A stretch of 64,000 nt of DNA, taken from NCBI GenBank assembly GCA_039720395.1, contig CM077822.1:20791267-20855266 (forward strand). Reading direction: 5' to 3'. A program made the translations under genes and the position numbers. The number at the start of each line of letters is the position of its first letter. The first letter of the stretch is position 1. Source of the DNA: Liquidambar formosana (taxonomy: Eukaryota; Streptophyta; Magnoliopsida; Saxifragales; Altingiaceae). Below, piece after piece: positions 24,715 to 36,048 of this stretch. The notes below the pieces were generated by a model that made no database searches, was not told where the DNA came from, and worked only from the letters and a program-made list of their open reading frames with translations.

Positions 24715-24986
24715 TTCTCTCCATCCCATAAAGATAAGTCATGTTTGACAAGAGATACAATTTAAGAAAAATCATTATTGCATTGGTTAATCATTTATTA
24801 AATTTCATCTTTCCAAAAGTACCTTCCCCTACTTGATATTAGGTTTTATGTTAAAAATAATTATTGAAATTAGAAAGGATAGTATAAAAAAGTTCAAATT
24901 TTTTATGATTTGACTTTTCAAAGTAGACAAACATTTTGGGAGCATAAAGATAACAAAAATGACTTATCTTTATGCGACGAAAGGAG
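24715..24986. mobile_element. Stowaway-like MITE, second family member
   Basis: Begins TTCTCTCCATCCCATAAAG, ends CTTTATGCGACGAAAGGAG in inverted relation, with TA duplications at 24713 and 24987. Length 272 bp. Confidence 0.7.
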
Positions 24987-26316
24987 TACAAGTTTTCATC
25001 TTGAGTATTTCCATAGGTGGTAGATCAGCTACCCTCTATTTTTTTATTTTTGTTTACAAATAGAGAAGTTTGAACACTTATTTTATCCTAAATTCCTAGT
25101 CTTATCTTTTACTTCACACTCTCTTATCACTAGACTAGCCCTAGTGGCTTAGATCCGCTTTCTATTAACTGCTGATCCGGCTTTTTGTTTGGAAAAATGA
25201 AACCTTATATAAAGGCACCACTTCTAGTATTCTCCGCACAATCCCTTATGTGCACATGCATGCCATGTTGTCATTTAAGACAAAGTACCCATGTTTGATA
25301 GGTCAAGTTTATGAAAAATCATTTTTTTTTTTTTTTGATAACCTGTGATTAACGGTTCCTTAAACTTGCATCTCAAGAAGCAAGTTTTGGATTCGACTTT
25401 GCACCTTTTTTTTTGGGTCGTCAATCACTAATCGGGTTTATCCAGCTTGGTGTTAAATAGCCCCCAAGTGGACCGTGACCTTACCCGTGTTCCAAAAAAT
25501 TAGTCAAATAAAAAATTTGGAAATCTCTATTGGCAAAAATGAAAAGAAAAAAAAATTATATTTGTACTGATGAGTTATGAACTTTTAATGTTCTCATCTT
25601 CTTTTTGTTTTTTTTTTTGGGATGCCCTAATGATCTTATCTGTTATTCTGTTAACCTGTTTAACAGTCTCATCCAGATATTTATTTTTTTCTCAAAAATT
25701 TTGAAAGTTGCTTCACCATTCATGGAATTTAATACAATATCAATACGGTTATGGTGCAGGTGTCGTTACGTACCCAAAAAAGAAAATCTCTCTATATATA
25801 TACACACAATATATGTTGTTATAATTAAAGGTTGTAATCTTCAACTTGATTTGATTATAAATACATTTAATGTACTAATTAGGATTCCTCAAGTAGTAAG
25901 TTATGATCCTTTCAATCATGGTGAATAGGCAAATTTTAGTGTGAACTTTACAAACTTTAAAGTTTGAATTTCATTCAAGTCAATTGTTTTCTACAACATA
26001 ATATATCCCACATTACTAGCAGAAAGAAACCAATGAATCAATAACCTTTTTGCAACAGTTTGTAAAAATCACCCATGCCTCTCTCCCTTTAGTTAAGAGT
26101 AAACTCCACTAGCATAATGTGTCCAATCTCCAACTTTGAAAATTTTTTATGTTGCAATCTCACAAAGCCTCATTCCCAAGTCAGGATTAATTCCAAGTAA
26201 AATTACAGGTTAAAGCGGCAATGAGTCGAAGCCTATCAATTCTCACAAACCAAACAAGTTTGGTGCTTCAATTCAATGTTAAACTAACATTAAAACAATA
26301 GAAGGTTTTTTTGCCG

Positions 26317-26376
<60 letters not shown>

Positions 26377-26767
26377 GCTATAATAGTTAACAATAGATTA
26401 TGAAAATTAGAAGAAATTCAAAGAATAAAACTAGAATGCATGAAACAATGAAGAAAATAATAGGAAAATCAATACAATACATGTACCATTCAAAAAAGTA
26501 CAACCTCAACATTTACAACATCTTTCAGATCTAATTTCACTACTCTCTTTTTTCAAGGTCAGCTTACTCAACATAATGAAACAATTTTTAACAAGTGATT
26601 TTATTAATTTCATTAGGACTAGTAAAATTATTTTATTTTCCAATAAACTTTTTCAATTGTGGTGAAAAACCTTACTAAACATTATCATTGTACTTCATTC
26701 ATGTCTCCTTATAAATTTTTTGGTTAATAGGACTTACGACACGTTTATTACGTGTTACGATTGGCAG
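24987..26767. other. Rest of TNL intron 1
   Basis: AT-rich, with a run of nearly 50 A at about 26317-26364 and T runs near 25323 and 25607. No further element with readable ends. The 3' splice site is TTGGCAG at 26767. Confidence 0.55.
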
Positions 26768-27878
26768 GCATGAGGCGAAATTGATCCAGAAAATTGTTCA
26801 AGAAATTTGGAGTGAATTGAATCAGAATTATTCATTCTTTTATGTTTCCAAGCATTAAGTTGGAATAGATTCCCATGTAGATAAAATATATTTGTTATTA
26901 GGTGTTGGGACATGGAATGATGTTCGCATTATAGGTATTTGGGGAATTAGTGGAATAGGTAAAACAACTTTAGCAAAAGCAATTTATAATCGAATAAATG
27001 AACAATTTGATGATAGTAGCTTTCTTTCAAATGTAAAAGAAGTTTCAAGAGGACATGGCGGCCTAGTTCATTTACAAAGAGAACTTTTTTATCAAAACCT
27101 AAACGAACCAAATTTGAATATAAGCAATGAAGATAGAGGAGTCAATGTGATAAAGGAAAGGCTTCACAACAAAAGAGTTCTCATTATTCTTGATGATGTG
27201 GATCAGCAAAACCAATTGGAAAAATTAGTTGGAAAACTAGATATAATTGGTTTGGAGCTAGAAGTAGAATAATCGTAACAACTAGAGATAAACATTTGCT
27301 AACTACACATGAAGTCAATGAAATTTATATGGTGGAAGAATTGAACCATGATGAAGCTCTTCAACTCTTTAGTTTGAATGCCTTCAAAAAAGATCATCCA
27401 AAAGGTGACTTTTTGAAGCTTTCAAACCATGTAGTAATTTATGCTAAAGGCCTTCCGTTGGCTCTTAAAGGTTTGGGCTCCTTTCTTTGCAAGAGAAGTG
27501 TAAATGAATGGACAAGTGCATTGGATAAACTACAGAAAATTCTAAACAATGAAATTCATGAAACACTTAAGTTTTGATGGACTAGATCAAATGGAAAAGG
27601 ACATTTTTCTGGATGTTGCATGTTTCTTTAATGGGGAGAATGAAGAATATGTGACAACTGCACTAGAGAGTTGTGGTTTCTGCCCAAATATAGGACTAAG
27701 AGTTCCAGCCTAGAGATTTCTCATAACTATTTGCAAAAATAGGGTATCAATGCATGATTTACTACGAGAAATGGGTCAAGAAATTGTTCGACAAGAATCT
27801 CCCAAAGATCTTGGCAAACGTAGTAGGCTATGGCTGTGGCTTCAAGAGGATGTCTATTGCGTGCTCCAAAAAACTACG
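26768..27878 (+). pseudogene. NB-ARC exon of the TNL pseudogene
   Basis: Nucleotide-binding motifs are clear: P-loop GISGIGKTT (26943-26969), kinase-2 RVLIILDDVD (27174-27203), RNBS-B-like RIIVTTRDKH, GLPLAL (27449-27466), FLDVACFF and the MHD region VSMHDLLREMGQEIVRQES (about 27744-27800). Lesions are TAA 26856-26858 just before VGID, two extra bases near 27244, a deletion near 27572 in front of SFDGLD, and TAG 27711-27713 in place of the usual EKSL segment. In a live gene this domain binds ADP/ATP and switches the receptor on. Confidence 0.9.
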
Positions 27879-27994
27879 GTGAGAACTAAATATGTGAACC
27901 CTCCCATTTTCATTTAAGAGGCAATAAAACTACATAATTTTAGTAAGGCTCAATTTAATTTTTGCCTCACTTATCCTCTCCTCCTGGTTGTTAG

Positions 27995-28266
27995 GTTATA
28001 GAAGCAATTGAAGGTATAACCTAAAATTTTGGACAGCAAAACAGGTACACGTACGCAATAAAGCCTTTACAGGGATGGAAAATCTTAGAATACTCAAATT
28101 TTCTAATGTGCACCCTTTAGAAGGCTTTAATTACGTTCCTAATGGGCTCAGGTGTTTAATTTGGGATGGATACACCTTAAAATCAATGCCATCAAGATTT
28201 GATACGAAGAGCCTTGTTCAACTTTACATGTCTTATAGTCGCATTGAATACTTTTCGGAGACCAAG
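27995..28266 (+). pseudogene. Linker exon of the TNL pseudogene
   Basis: Starts EAIEGI after a TTAG acceptor, then breaks at TAA and resumes as KAFTGMENLRILKF, LRCLIWDGYTLKSMPS and SLVQLYMSYSRIEYF. These segments are the usual start of a TNL LRR region. Donor GTATGG at 28267. Confidence 0.85.
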
Positions 28267-28440
28267 GTATGGTTATAAGTTTTTGACCCCAAAAAAAGTA
28301 CAATTATAATTAACAGTTTATTTTCCTTAAAGAAACTTTTTTCTGCTGAATAATATAAAGCACACACACCAACACATGATCTTCCTCAAGGAAAGTTATG
28401 TAGGTTTATTTACTCAAACTATTACATTTTGTTGTTACAG

Positions 28441-29608
28441 ATCTTTGAAAACTTGGAATTCCTTAATTTCAATCACTCCCAATACCTTCTCGAAACCTCT
28501 GACTTCTCAGGGATGCCAAAGCTTAAGATATTAACTCTTGAAGGTTGTACGAGGTTGGTGAAGGTTCATCCATTCAATTTGGCTCTCAACAGGCTTGTTT
28601 TCTTGAATTTGAAAGTTTGTAAAGGCCTTAGAAGTCTTTGGAGGAGCATTAAGTTCGAATCTCTTGAAACTCTTACTCTTTCTGGTTGCTCGAAGCTAGA
28701 GAAGTTTCCAAAGTTCCTAGGGAATATGAAGCATCTGTCAAGGGTTTATTTGGATGGAACTACCATAAAAGTGCTACCCTCAGCAATTGAACACCTAACT
28801 AGGCTTGTTTTGTTGAATTTGGGAAATTGCAAAATCTTTCTAGTCTTCTGAGCAGCATATGTAAGTTGGAATCTCTTGAAACTCTTACTCTTTCCGGTTG
28901 CTCAAGACTTGACAAGTTACCGGAGAACTTAGGGAACCTGCAAAATTTGGTGGCCCTTTTTTTAGATGGAACTTCTATTAGAGAACCACCATCCTCCATT
29001 GTATATTTGAGAAACCTTCAAGAATTATCCTTTTGTGGATGTAAAGGATCAACATGTAATTTGTGGAAATCAATGTTCTCGTCTTGGTTTTTCCCAAGAG
29101 AAGTTCCATGTTCCAGCAGTTTGATGTTACCTTCTTTATGTTACACTCTTTAAGAAGACTAGATCTTAGTGTCTGTAATCTGTCAGAAGGAGCAATCCTT
29201 AGTGATATCGTTAGCTTATCCTCGTTGGTAAGGTTAAATCTAAGAAAAAATAATATTGTTGGCCTACCCACAACTTTTGGTCAACTTAATTGCCTGAAAG
29301 TCCTTTGGTTAGAGGATTGCACTAGGCTTCAAGCATTAGCACCGCTTCCATCAAGTGTACGTAGAATAGAGTCTCACGGTTGCATATCATTGGAAACATT
29401 ACCATATCCATTTGTTGGAAAATTTGCAACTTAATCATTTTATACTTAGCAACTGCAAAAAAATCGATGGCCACATACTTCTTCAACATGCATCTAATGG
29501 TTATGAGAATATTCTTGTACCTGGAAGTGAGATTTCGAAGTGGATGACTCATCAGAGCATGGGGTCTTCAATTTCTTTCGAGATGCCTCCACTTCAATAG
29601 ACTAATTT
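28441..29608 (+). pseudogene. LRR exon of the TNL pseudogene
   Basis: Opens IFENLEFLNFNHSQYLLETS and continues with repeated LRR units, including LKILTLEGCTRLVKVHP, LETLTLSGCSKLEKFP and LETLTLSGCSRLDKLPENLG. Frame changes occur near 28848, 29060-29130 and 29430. The LETLTLSGCS unit occurs twice (28663 and 28873), suggesting an internal LRR duplication of about 210 bp. The exon then enters the post-LRR (C-JID-like) segment with VPGSEISKWMTHQSMGSS and is broken by a MITE at 29609. Confidence 0.9.
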
Positions 29609-29964
29609 GGGTAAATTGCAATAACCCACCTGAAGTATAAGGGGGTCAGCAGATAACCCCCCCTTATGTTTTAATTTTGTCAACGTGCCTCCCTTATGTT
29701 TTAATTTTTGTCAATGTGCCCTACTGTCACTCGCTGTTAATGAAAATTGACAAAAATTAGTCACATGGCTACGCATGTGATACTGTTAAAGGACCCATGT
29801 TGCCCAAAATCGTTGGAACCCTCGTTGGCGTCATGGCCAATTGGGTGACCATCGATAATTGGTTGTCTTCCAATTAAACTGGGGGGCACATTGACAAAAT
29901 TTAAACATAAGGGGGGTTATCTGCTTACTCCCATACTTCAAGGGGGGTTTTCTGCAATTTACCC
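29609..29964. mobile_element. Mutator-like MITE inserted in the TNL coding exon
   Basis: Ends GGGTAAATTGC and GCAATTTACCC belong to inverted repeats of about 85 bp. Flanks GACTAATTT (29600-29608) and TACTAATTT (29965-29973) form a nine-base target duplication with one change, as expected for MULEs. The TNL reading resumes after it with NFKGIALCAVFTTKNA. Confidence 0.8.
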
Positions 29965-29973
29965 TACTAATTT

Positions 29974-30850
29974 TAAAGGAATTGCCCTTTGCGCTGTTTT
30001 TACAACCAAAAACGCTACTGTTCATGGATTTAGCATTTTCTACTGCTTTCGTGATGTAATTAGTAATGCCTCTTTTACATCAAGTTCTCTGTGTATTCCT
30101 TTCCCTGGGAGTAGACATATCGAGTCAGATCATGTATTGCATTGTTATTAAACCCAGACCGGTGAACCGGTGACCCAGACACTAGACCGGTCCAGTTTCT
30201 TAAATGGATCGGAAATGCATGCAAACTGGAGAAACCGGATTAAACCGATCTAAACCACTGGTTTTTTATATGAACCGGATGCAAACCAATCCGGTTGGAC
30301 TGGTACTAATACTCAAGGACCTAGCTTGTGTTTAAAAATTCTAACATTTTGTGTGTATGGCGAGTAGAAACGTGGATGTACACACCAAAGGAGTTCTTAA
30401 CCACTAGACCACCTAATGCAAATGTAAAAAATTTCACGTACAACACATATTATTTAAAGTCTAAATGTATACATTTTATTTTTTGGTATTATTTTAATTA
30501 TTTATTATTATTTTAATTATATAACCGGCCCAACTGGTGACCCGATGGTTGAACTAGTGACCCAATGACTCGACCTCCAGACTAGGTCAATGACTAGTTC
30601 GGGTTTAATAACTATGATGTGTGGCTTAGATATTTCCCCAGGAATTGCCTGGAGACAAAAAAATGTACCTCAGATGGATGACACCACATTGAGGCTTCAT
30701 TTGAGATCCATCACAACAAGTGTAAGGACGCATAGAACCAAGTGAAAAAGTGTGGGGTTCATATAATATATGAGGAAGACGATGTGCCAACGATGATACA
30801 CTATAACTCTTCATTTCACCATTCAGCACTAGAAGAAGAAGAAGGAGGAA
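29974..30850 (+). pseudogene. Post-LRR (C-JID-like) tail of the TNL pseudogene
   Basis: FKGIALCAVFTTKNATV and SLCIPFPGSRHIESDHV are followed by a second MITE; then WLRYFPRNCLE-like text and the end motif YEEDDVPTM are seen. This C-terminal jelly-roll type region follows the LRRs in many TNLs. The exact stop cannot be assigned. Confidence 0.75.
30140..30616. mobile_element. hAT-like MITE in the TNL tail
   Basis: Inverted ends CATTGTTATTAAACCC and GGGTTTAATAACTATG. Flanks ATGTATTG (30132-30139) and ATGTGTGG (30617-30624) are a probable eight-base duplication with two changes; coding text on both sides joins at this point. A relative lies at 38914-39339. Confidence 0.6.
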
Positions 30851-31864
30851 GAGGAGAATGAGCAGAGGAAGATATTATTAGTAAACATACTAGGAGAAGG
30901 CTCATTGAGGAGGAAGCAAGGGGAAGTCCAAACCCTAAAAGGATGAGAGGAAGCACCGACACAATGCTTAAACTTAATGACAAAGAATCATCCTAGCAAG
31001 CATCTGGCTAGCATCATAGCTCACACATCCTTTGTCTACAAAAGTAAAGGCAAAAAATGGGTGTAGTGACATTCCTTAAAATTGATTCTACAATATCAAC
31101 TATAGTGATAACTACAAATAAAAGTGACAATTCAAACTAGTGGTATTTCATGAATTCCTTAAAATTGATTCTACAACAACAACTATAGTGATAACTACAA
31201 CATTTTAAAATATTCTAATTCAAGGTGATAGATCTATGCCTTCAACCCTGTGTAAAATTTCTTGAATTATTTAATTTCGAATTGGACAACCAAAGAGGCC
31301 ATAACTTATTGAAATTAAGTGCTTGAAGCATTAAAAAAAGTCATTGTTCTTGAAACCGATTTTAATTTGGTTCCTCAGAAATTCTCTAGTCAGTGAGTAG
31401 TTGGCCACTAGGATACAACAACTAGAAGCATGCTAGTAAGTGTGCACTCACGATAGCAGGCCGCAATGAAAGTTGTCAACTTAACCCAACTCAATTTTTA
31501 AACAAGGAAAAAAAAAAGACTGAAAACCACAACTGTTTTTGGGTTCCTCGATCTTTTTCGTTCATTTTAACTCAAATACATTTTCATAAGCTTTTTTTTT
31601 GTAGTGAAAAATGATGGTTGCCTTCAGGGATGGAAATAGGAATTCACATTAGAAGGGTCAATTTTTTATTTCATCGTACTTCAATAAATTAGAAAAATCC
31701 CTTCAAAGAAAACCAAAGGAATCTCATTCAAATTTTCTTAGTATTGCTTCTCTACATAATTTAGTATCTTCATGAATGAAGTTCTTGGCTTGCTACCAAA
31801 AATAAAAATAAAAAATGTAATCACAATCAGGGGCGGAGCCAAATGTGACCTAGGGAGTCCACTA
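30851..31864. other. Intergenic, no gene seen
   Basis: Contains a short direct repeat (TCCTTAAAATTGATTCTACA at about 31072 and 31155). The motif AGGGGCGGAGCCAAATGTG near 31829 resembles the end of a common plant dispersed repeat, just outside the large inverted repeat. Confidence 0.5.
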
Positions 31865-31925
31865 GCCCTAAAAGAACCCAAATCAAGACTGGTGTATGTT
31901 TCGTTTGGATCCTAGATTTTTGTTA

Positions 31926-32325
31926 TTATCCCCAATGCCAAACTGCGACGATTTTTAGCTTACAAATTCTTAAACCCAATTCCTTGCAAGCTCCTTTCCA
32001 AGAAACCACCCAAGCTCCCTTATAATATATATAGATAAGAGAATCAAGAGCAGACACAAGCTCAACACCATTAATGAATGTCAAAGAGTTCTTCTTTAGG
32101 TGAAAATTGGACATAAAATGTACTCAAACATAATGTTGGCGAGTTATTCTTATAATACACTTGTGGTATTTTACTTCACTGGAATGTCGCATGAGACAAT
32201 CACATTGATAATAAACACGACATATGTGAGATAATAAACTCAACGAGGAAAGAATATTAGGACCCAATGTTGTCTTAGACGGGAGATATACAATCGCTGT
32301 TTGAATTTTCGAGAAAGATCCTTGG
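31926..32325 (-). pseudogene. Malectin-like receptor-kinase fragment, left arm
   Basis: The minus strand reads NSLTFINGVELVSALDSL, the family signature at the end of the malectin-like domain of CrRLK1L kinases (compare NAIELVSAPDS in the right arm). Upstream parts are frame-broken. No kinase domain is present. Confidence 0.6.
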
Positions 32326-32331
32326 AATAAG

Positions 32332-32658
32332 ATATCAAAGATCTTTCTCGACTATTCGAACTATGACTTTATCATCTCCCATCTAAGAGAACAACAGATC
32401 CTACTGTACTTTTATCCCTTTCCTCATCGAGTACATAATTTTACAAATGCTTCATTTATTGTCAGCGGTGCTTGTCTCAAACTCTTACATGACTTCTTAG
32501 TGAAGGGAAATACAAGAATATTATTTGAAAAATGCTTCATCAACATTACGTCAAGTAGATTTTCCGTTTATTTCTCATCCAAGGAGAATTGCTTAGCAAT
32601 CATCAATGCGATTGAACTTGTTTCTGCACCAGATTCAATGCTTTTATCTTTTATATAG
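32332..32658 (+). pseudogene. Malectin-like receptor-kinase fragment, right arm
   Basis: An open frame of about 108 codons without ATG runs from the loop to TAG 32656. It contains LLYFYPFPHRVHNFTNASF, then FINITSSRFSVYFSS and CLAIINAIELVSAPDSM. These line up with the CrRLK1L malectin-like ectodomain order: RLYFYP, then an NFT/SF segment, then FINGIE-x-VS-x-PD. Live family members (FERONIA/THESEUS type) are plasma-membrane receptors for cell-wall and peptide signals. The fragment has neither signal peptide nor kinase. Confidence 0.65.
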
Positions 32659-32825
32659 CATATAAGGGAGGTTAGATGGTTTCTTCACTGAAGCACACAA
32701 TGGACTGGGATGAATAATTCATAATATGAAAATCTTCACAAATTTCAGTTTGGTAGCTACATGGACTATAACAAACATTCAGGATCTACAACCATCCTTG
32801 AGTTGAGTTCTTTTCGGTGACCCAC

Positions 32826-33205
32826 AATCACTTTTGTAACTTTCATTTTCCATTGCAACAAGACTTGTGAAAAAATTAGTTTTTTATAATCTTATATTAT
32901 ATTTTTTTAATAAAAAAAATTATCTTTTCCTATAATTTTTCTATATTCAAACTATTAATTTTTTACATTTGATCTCATGCATCGTATGAGTTCATCGCTG
33001 CTATATATAAAGTAATCTAGGACAGCCATGTGGTTCTTTTTTTATAACCACGCGGTGCTTTTCCATTTTTTTTTTTTTTTTGTTCTAACTTTATCTTCGA
33101 TTTATTTTTTAATAAGATAAATTATCTTATCTTAAAGAGGAAATTTATGCTTGCCTTCATCCAAATCTCTTTCTTTTTTCCCTTTATCTTTTTTGATGAT
33201 GTCCA

Positions 33206-33241
<36 letters not shown>

Positions 33242-35019
33242 TATCTATATATATATATATCTTTTTTCTTCTTCTTCTTCTTTTTCTTTTTCTTTTTTTT
33301 TTTTTTTTTTTTTTTGAACTTTTTTTTTATGAGTTCGAACATATATATATCTTTTAATCTTATCTTTCTTTTTCTTTTTTTTTTCTTTTTTTTAAAAAAA
33401 TTTTTTAAAAAAATTATCTTATCTTAAGAGAAGATTTATGCTTACCCTCTTTCATATCTTTTAGTTCTTAAATTAATATAAACCCAAACCCAAATAACTC
33501 TCAACCTATTACCACAATAATATGATAATTTAGTGGTATTCTCCTCCCTTATTGAGTGAGTGATTTTAAATTTAAGGTCTTAGAGAAGCATTGATACCCA
33601 ACAAATGGCTGGGATTGGATTGGGCAACCCATGGCCTCCCCTAAGTGGGCTAAGCCCAACCCTAATTTGGTTGGGTTGGGATTTTTAACCTACGTTCATA
33701 TGAAGTCTAAAAGACTAAAGCTATGTTTTTTATGAGAGAATGAAGAAAGGAATGGAATGGTGATTCCATTAGCCCAAAAAGAGTGATTGTTTAGTAATCT
33801 AAGATAATAGAATGACTATTTCTTTGTGGGGGTATATTCCCTCCAAGTCCAAGGAGGGAATAACCATTCTTCCTCAAACTAAAAGGAATGACCATTTTCA
33901 TTTTATTCTCATCCTTATTCTCATTCCATCCTCTATCCATTCCATTCACTCAAACCAAAAGCAACCAGCTAGCTAACTACGGACCTAAGCTCACATATAA
34001 ATAAAGTTGGCTAAGGGTTTCACCATTGTGGACTCAACCCATGCACTCAAGCTTCAGCTCTACAAGAAATGTATGAAACAAAAAAATAAAGATCCCTTCC
34101 AGCTTATAGACACATAAACTCGACCCTAACATGAAATTCTAATAGACAATGAATTAGAGAATTATCTCTCTAAAGTGGAAGATATGAGGTTGGTTGAATC
34201 GATAAATCAAAACAGCATGCATCTACAACTAAAATTACTCGGAGGCAAAGCAATAATAAAAAGGAAGAACATGCCTACCTAAGCGCCAGATTGTCGACCC
34301 TTCCATTGACGGCCACAACCATCAGACGAGGCTTCCCTCCTTGCAATGAAGGGCCCCTTCTCTTTCCGTTGCTGATATCTTTATAGAAGACATCTCTTGT
34401 ATATAATACGTTATTTTGCTTGAGGAATTCACGTCTACTTTGGACCCGGACAAATTTGTGACGTGGTAATCTTATTATTGCATAGACAGAGTGTTTCTTG
34501 GATCTGTGCCACATACGCAGCCGTGGGGCAATGGCCTTTGTAAATCTTTGGAACCTTTTTTTTTTTTTTTTTTTTTAATACGGAAAATGCTACCTCATAC
34601 ACTAATATCACCCGCTGTTAGATCACTCACCGTTAGATTACAGATTACCCACAAAACGTGGAACCTTTTTCTTGATATCTTACATCATGACCCAAATGTC
34701 CTACTATCTTCCTTATATATATGTGGTGGATGATGGTCCCGTGGGTGATAATGGTTGGTGGTATAGCATAATAGTTTTTTATTTTAGAAAAAAAAAAAAA
34801 AAAAAAAAGAGAAGAAAGAAATAAATAATTCTTTATCGGACAATGTTTGGCTCTTCACAGTGGAGCAACAACTCCTCCTCCTTCCCACTCATATTACACC
34901 ACATGTAATAGTAAATTTTAAAAAATATGGATATGCGGATACAGATACGTGGACATGTGAATACAAATATATAGACACATAATCATATTCATTGAGACAC
35001 ATGAACATATATATAGATA
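32826..35019. other. Simple-repeat-rich intergenic DNA
   Basis: Holds (CA)n and (TA)n at about 33202-33260, CT/T-rich runs to 33420, and a MITE-like stretch with GGAATGG words (33750-33960) similar to hAT-type ends. No gene recognised. A minus open frame at 34275-34514 (79 codons) has no known motif. Confidence 0.5.
33202..33260. repeat. (CA)n and (TA)n microsatellite
   Basis: CA dinucleotides with CG interruptions, followed by TA dinucleotides. Confidence 0.9.
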
Positions 35020-35982
35020 TCTATACTACCTATAAAAAGATGAATGTAAAAAAAACTTTTGATTGACTAATATAGCCTTATTTTAATTTTTAAATACACA
35101 ACTATCCACCCTTCTGTATATATGCTGTGTATATAGGAAATATAGTAATATGAAAACTATAATTCTAAAACACATACCTTAATATATTCTAAAACACATA
35201 CTTTAATATATAAAACACAAATAGGAATTCAAAGGAAACGGAAACTACGATTCCTATATGATAAATAGAAATATATAAAAATATGAAAACTATAATTCTA
35301 AAACAACAGCTGGAACTCATACCTTAATATATTCTAAAACATATACCTTAATATATAAAACACAAATAGGAATTTAAAGGAAACGGAAATTATAATTCCT
35401 ATATAATAAATAAACAGCCAGATTATAAATTCCACTTTCTCCATCAAGAATAGTTTCAACTTTCTATCCACCTTTTCCATTAACGGCGACTTCTCCCTTC
35501 TCTGGTTAACGGCGACTTCTCCCTTCTTTGACAAGTTTTTCTCTGCAAATCTATACTACTTATAAAAGGTTGAATCTCAGAAAAACTTTTGAACGACCAA
35601 TATACCCTTATTTTTTAATAAAAATACATATCTACTATTCCTTTAATTTAAACACATAATAAACATTCTTATCATTTGGTAACAAATAGAAAGTTAGATT
35701 TTAATTCAAACTCTTAACAAATTAAAGTTAGATTTTTACTCAAATTCTTTTTTTAGAGCAACTATCAAGTTGCATGATAATATATATGAATATAAACTCT
35801 TTAAATATTCTATTTTATGAAGAAGAAAAAAATTCTGAATATATATCTAAAGAGTTTTTAATCTTTCATTGTACTTTCGAATTTTAAATTTTATCTTTTA
35901 TGAAAAAATATAAAATCGTTATGTATTTATTATTTTGTATAACTAATATTATTTAAAAATATTCACGTGCAATGCACGTGCG

Positions 35983-35983
<1 letters not shown>
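35020..35983 (+). mobile_element. Helitron-like segment with two nested 5' ends
   Basis: The 5' signature TCTATACTACCTATAAAA occurs at 35020 and again as TCTATACTACTTATAAAA at 35550; each is preceded by A, as expected for AT insertion. A single 3' hairpin CACGTGCAATGCACGTG lies at 35964-35980, followed by CGCTAT rather than a clean CTRR. A tandem duplication of about 135 bp fills 35145-35410. No coding sequence. Confidence 0.6.

Positions 35984-36046
<63 letters not shown>
35984..36046. repeat. (TA)n microsatellite
   Basis: Pure TA run directly after the Helitron 3' hairpin; expansion probably obscures the element's last bases. Confidence 0.9.

Positions 36047-36048
<2 letters not shown>

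Larger units (their letters stand above)
23176..30850 (+). pseudogene. TIR-NBS-LRR disease-resistance gene, heavily decayed
   Basis: The classic TNL order is visible: TIR exon (23176-23696), intron of 3.07 kb, NB-ARC exon (26768-27878), short linker exon (27995-28266), and LRR plus post-LRR exon (28441 onward) ending in a YEED-containing tail near 30780. Intact proteins of this type are intracellular immune receptors that sense pathogen effectors. This copy has stop codons (23251, 26856, 27711), frameshifts in the TIR, NB-ARC and LRR parts, and two MITEs inside the last exon. All splice sites I checked are still canonical. The sequence is readable almost end to end, so decay is moderate. It lies between blocks Y and the receptor-kinase inverted repeat. 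Confidence 0.9.
31865..32825. repeat. Large inverted duplication with a ten-base spacer, receptor-kinase derived
   Basis: The arms (about 31865-32325 and 32336-32825) are reverse complements over their whole length, roughly 70-85 percent by eye, with only AATAAGATAT between them. The best-paired stretch is next to the loop: TCTTAGACGGGAGAT and GAGAAAGATC on the left pair with ATCTCCCATCTAAGA and GATCTTTCTC on the right. A transcript from either strand would fold into one hairpin of about 450 bp. Both arms derive from a malectin-like receptor-kinase ectodomain (see the two gene-fragment entries). Neighbours are the TNL pseudogene on the left and simple-repeat DNA on the right. Confidence 0.85.

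Noticed and set aside
32269..32395. A classical conserved MIRNA precursor
   Set aside because: I recognise no known mature miRNA sequence in it, and the inverted repeat extends far beyond a normal precursor, so it is reported only as a candidate young hairpin locus.
34275..34514. 79-codon minus-strand open frame
   Set aside because: No recognisable domain, no splice context and no second copy to test conservation.
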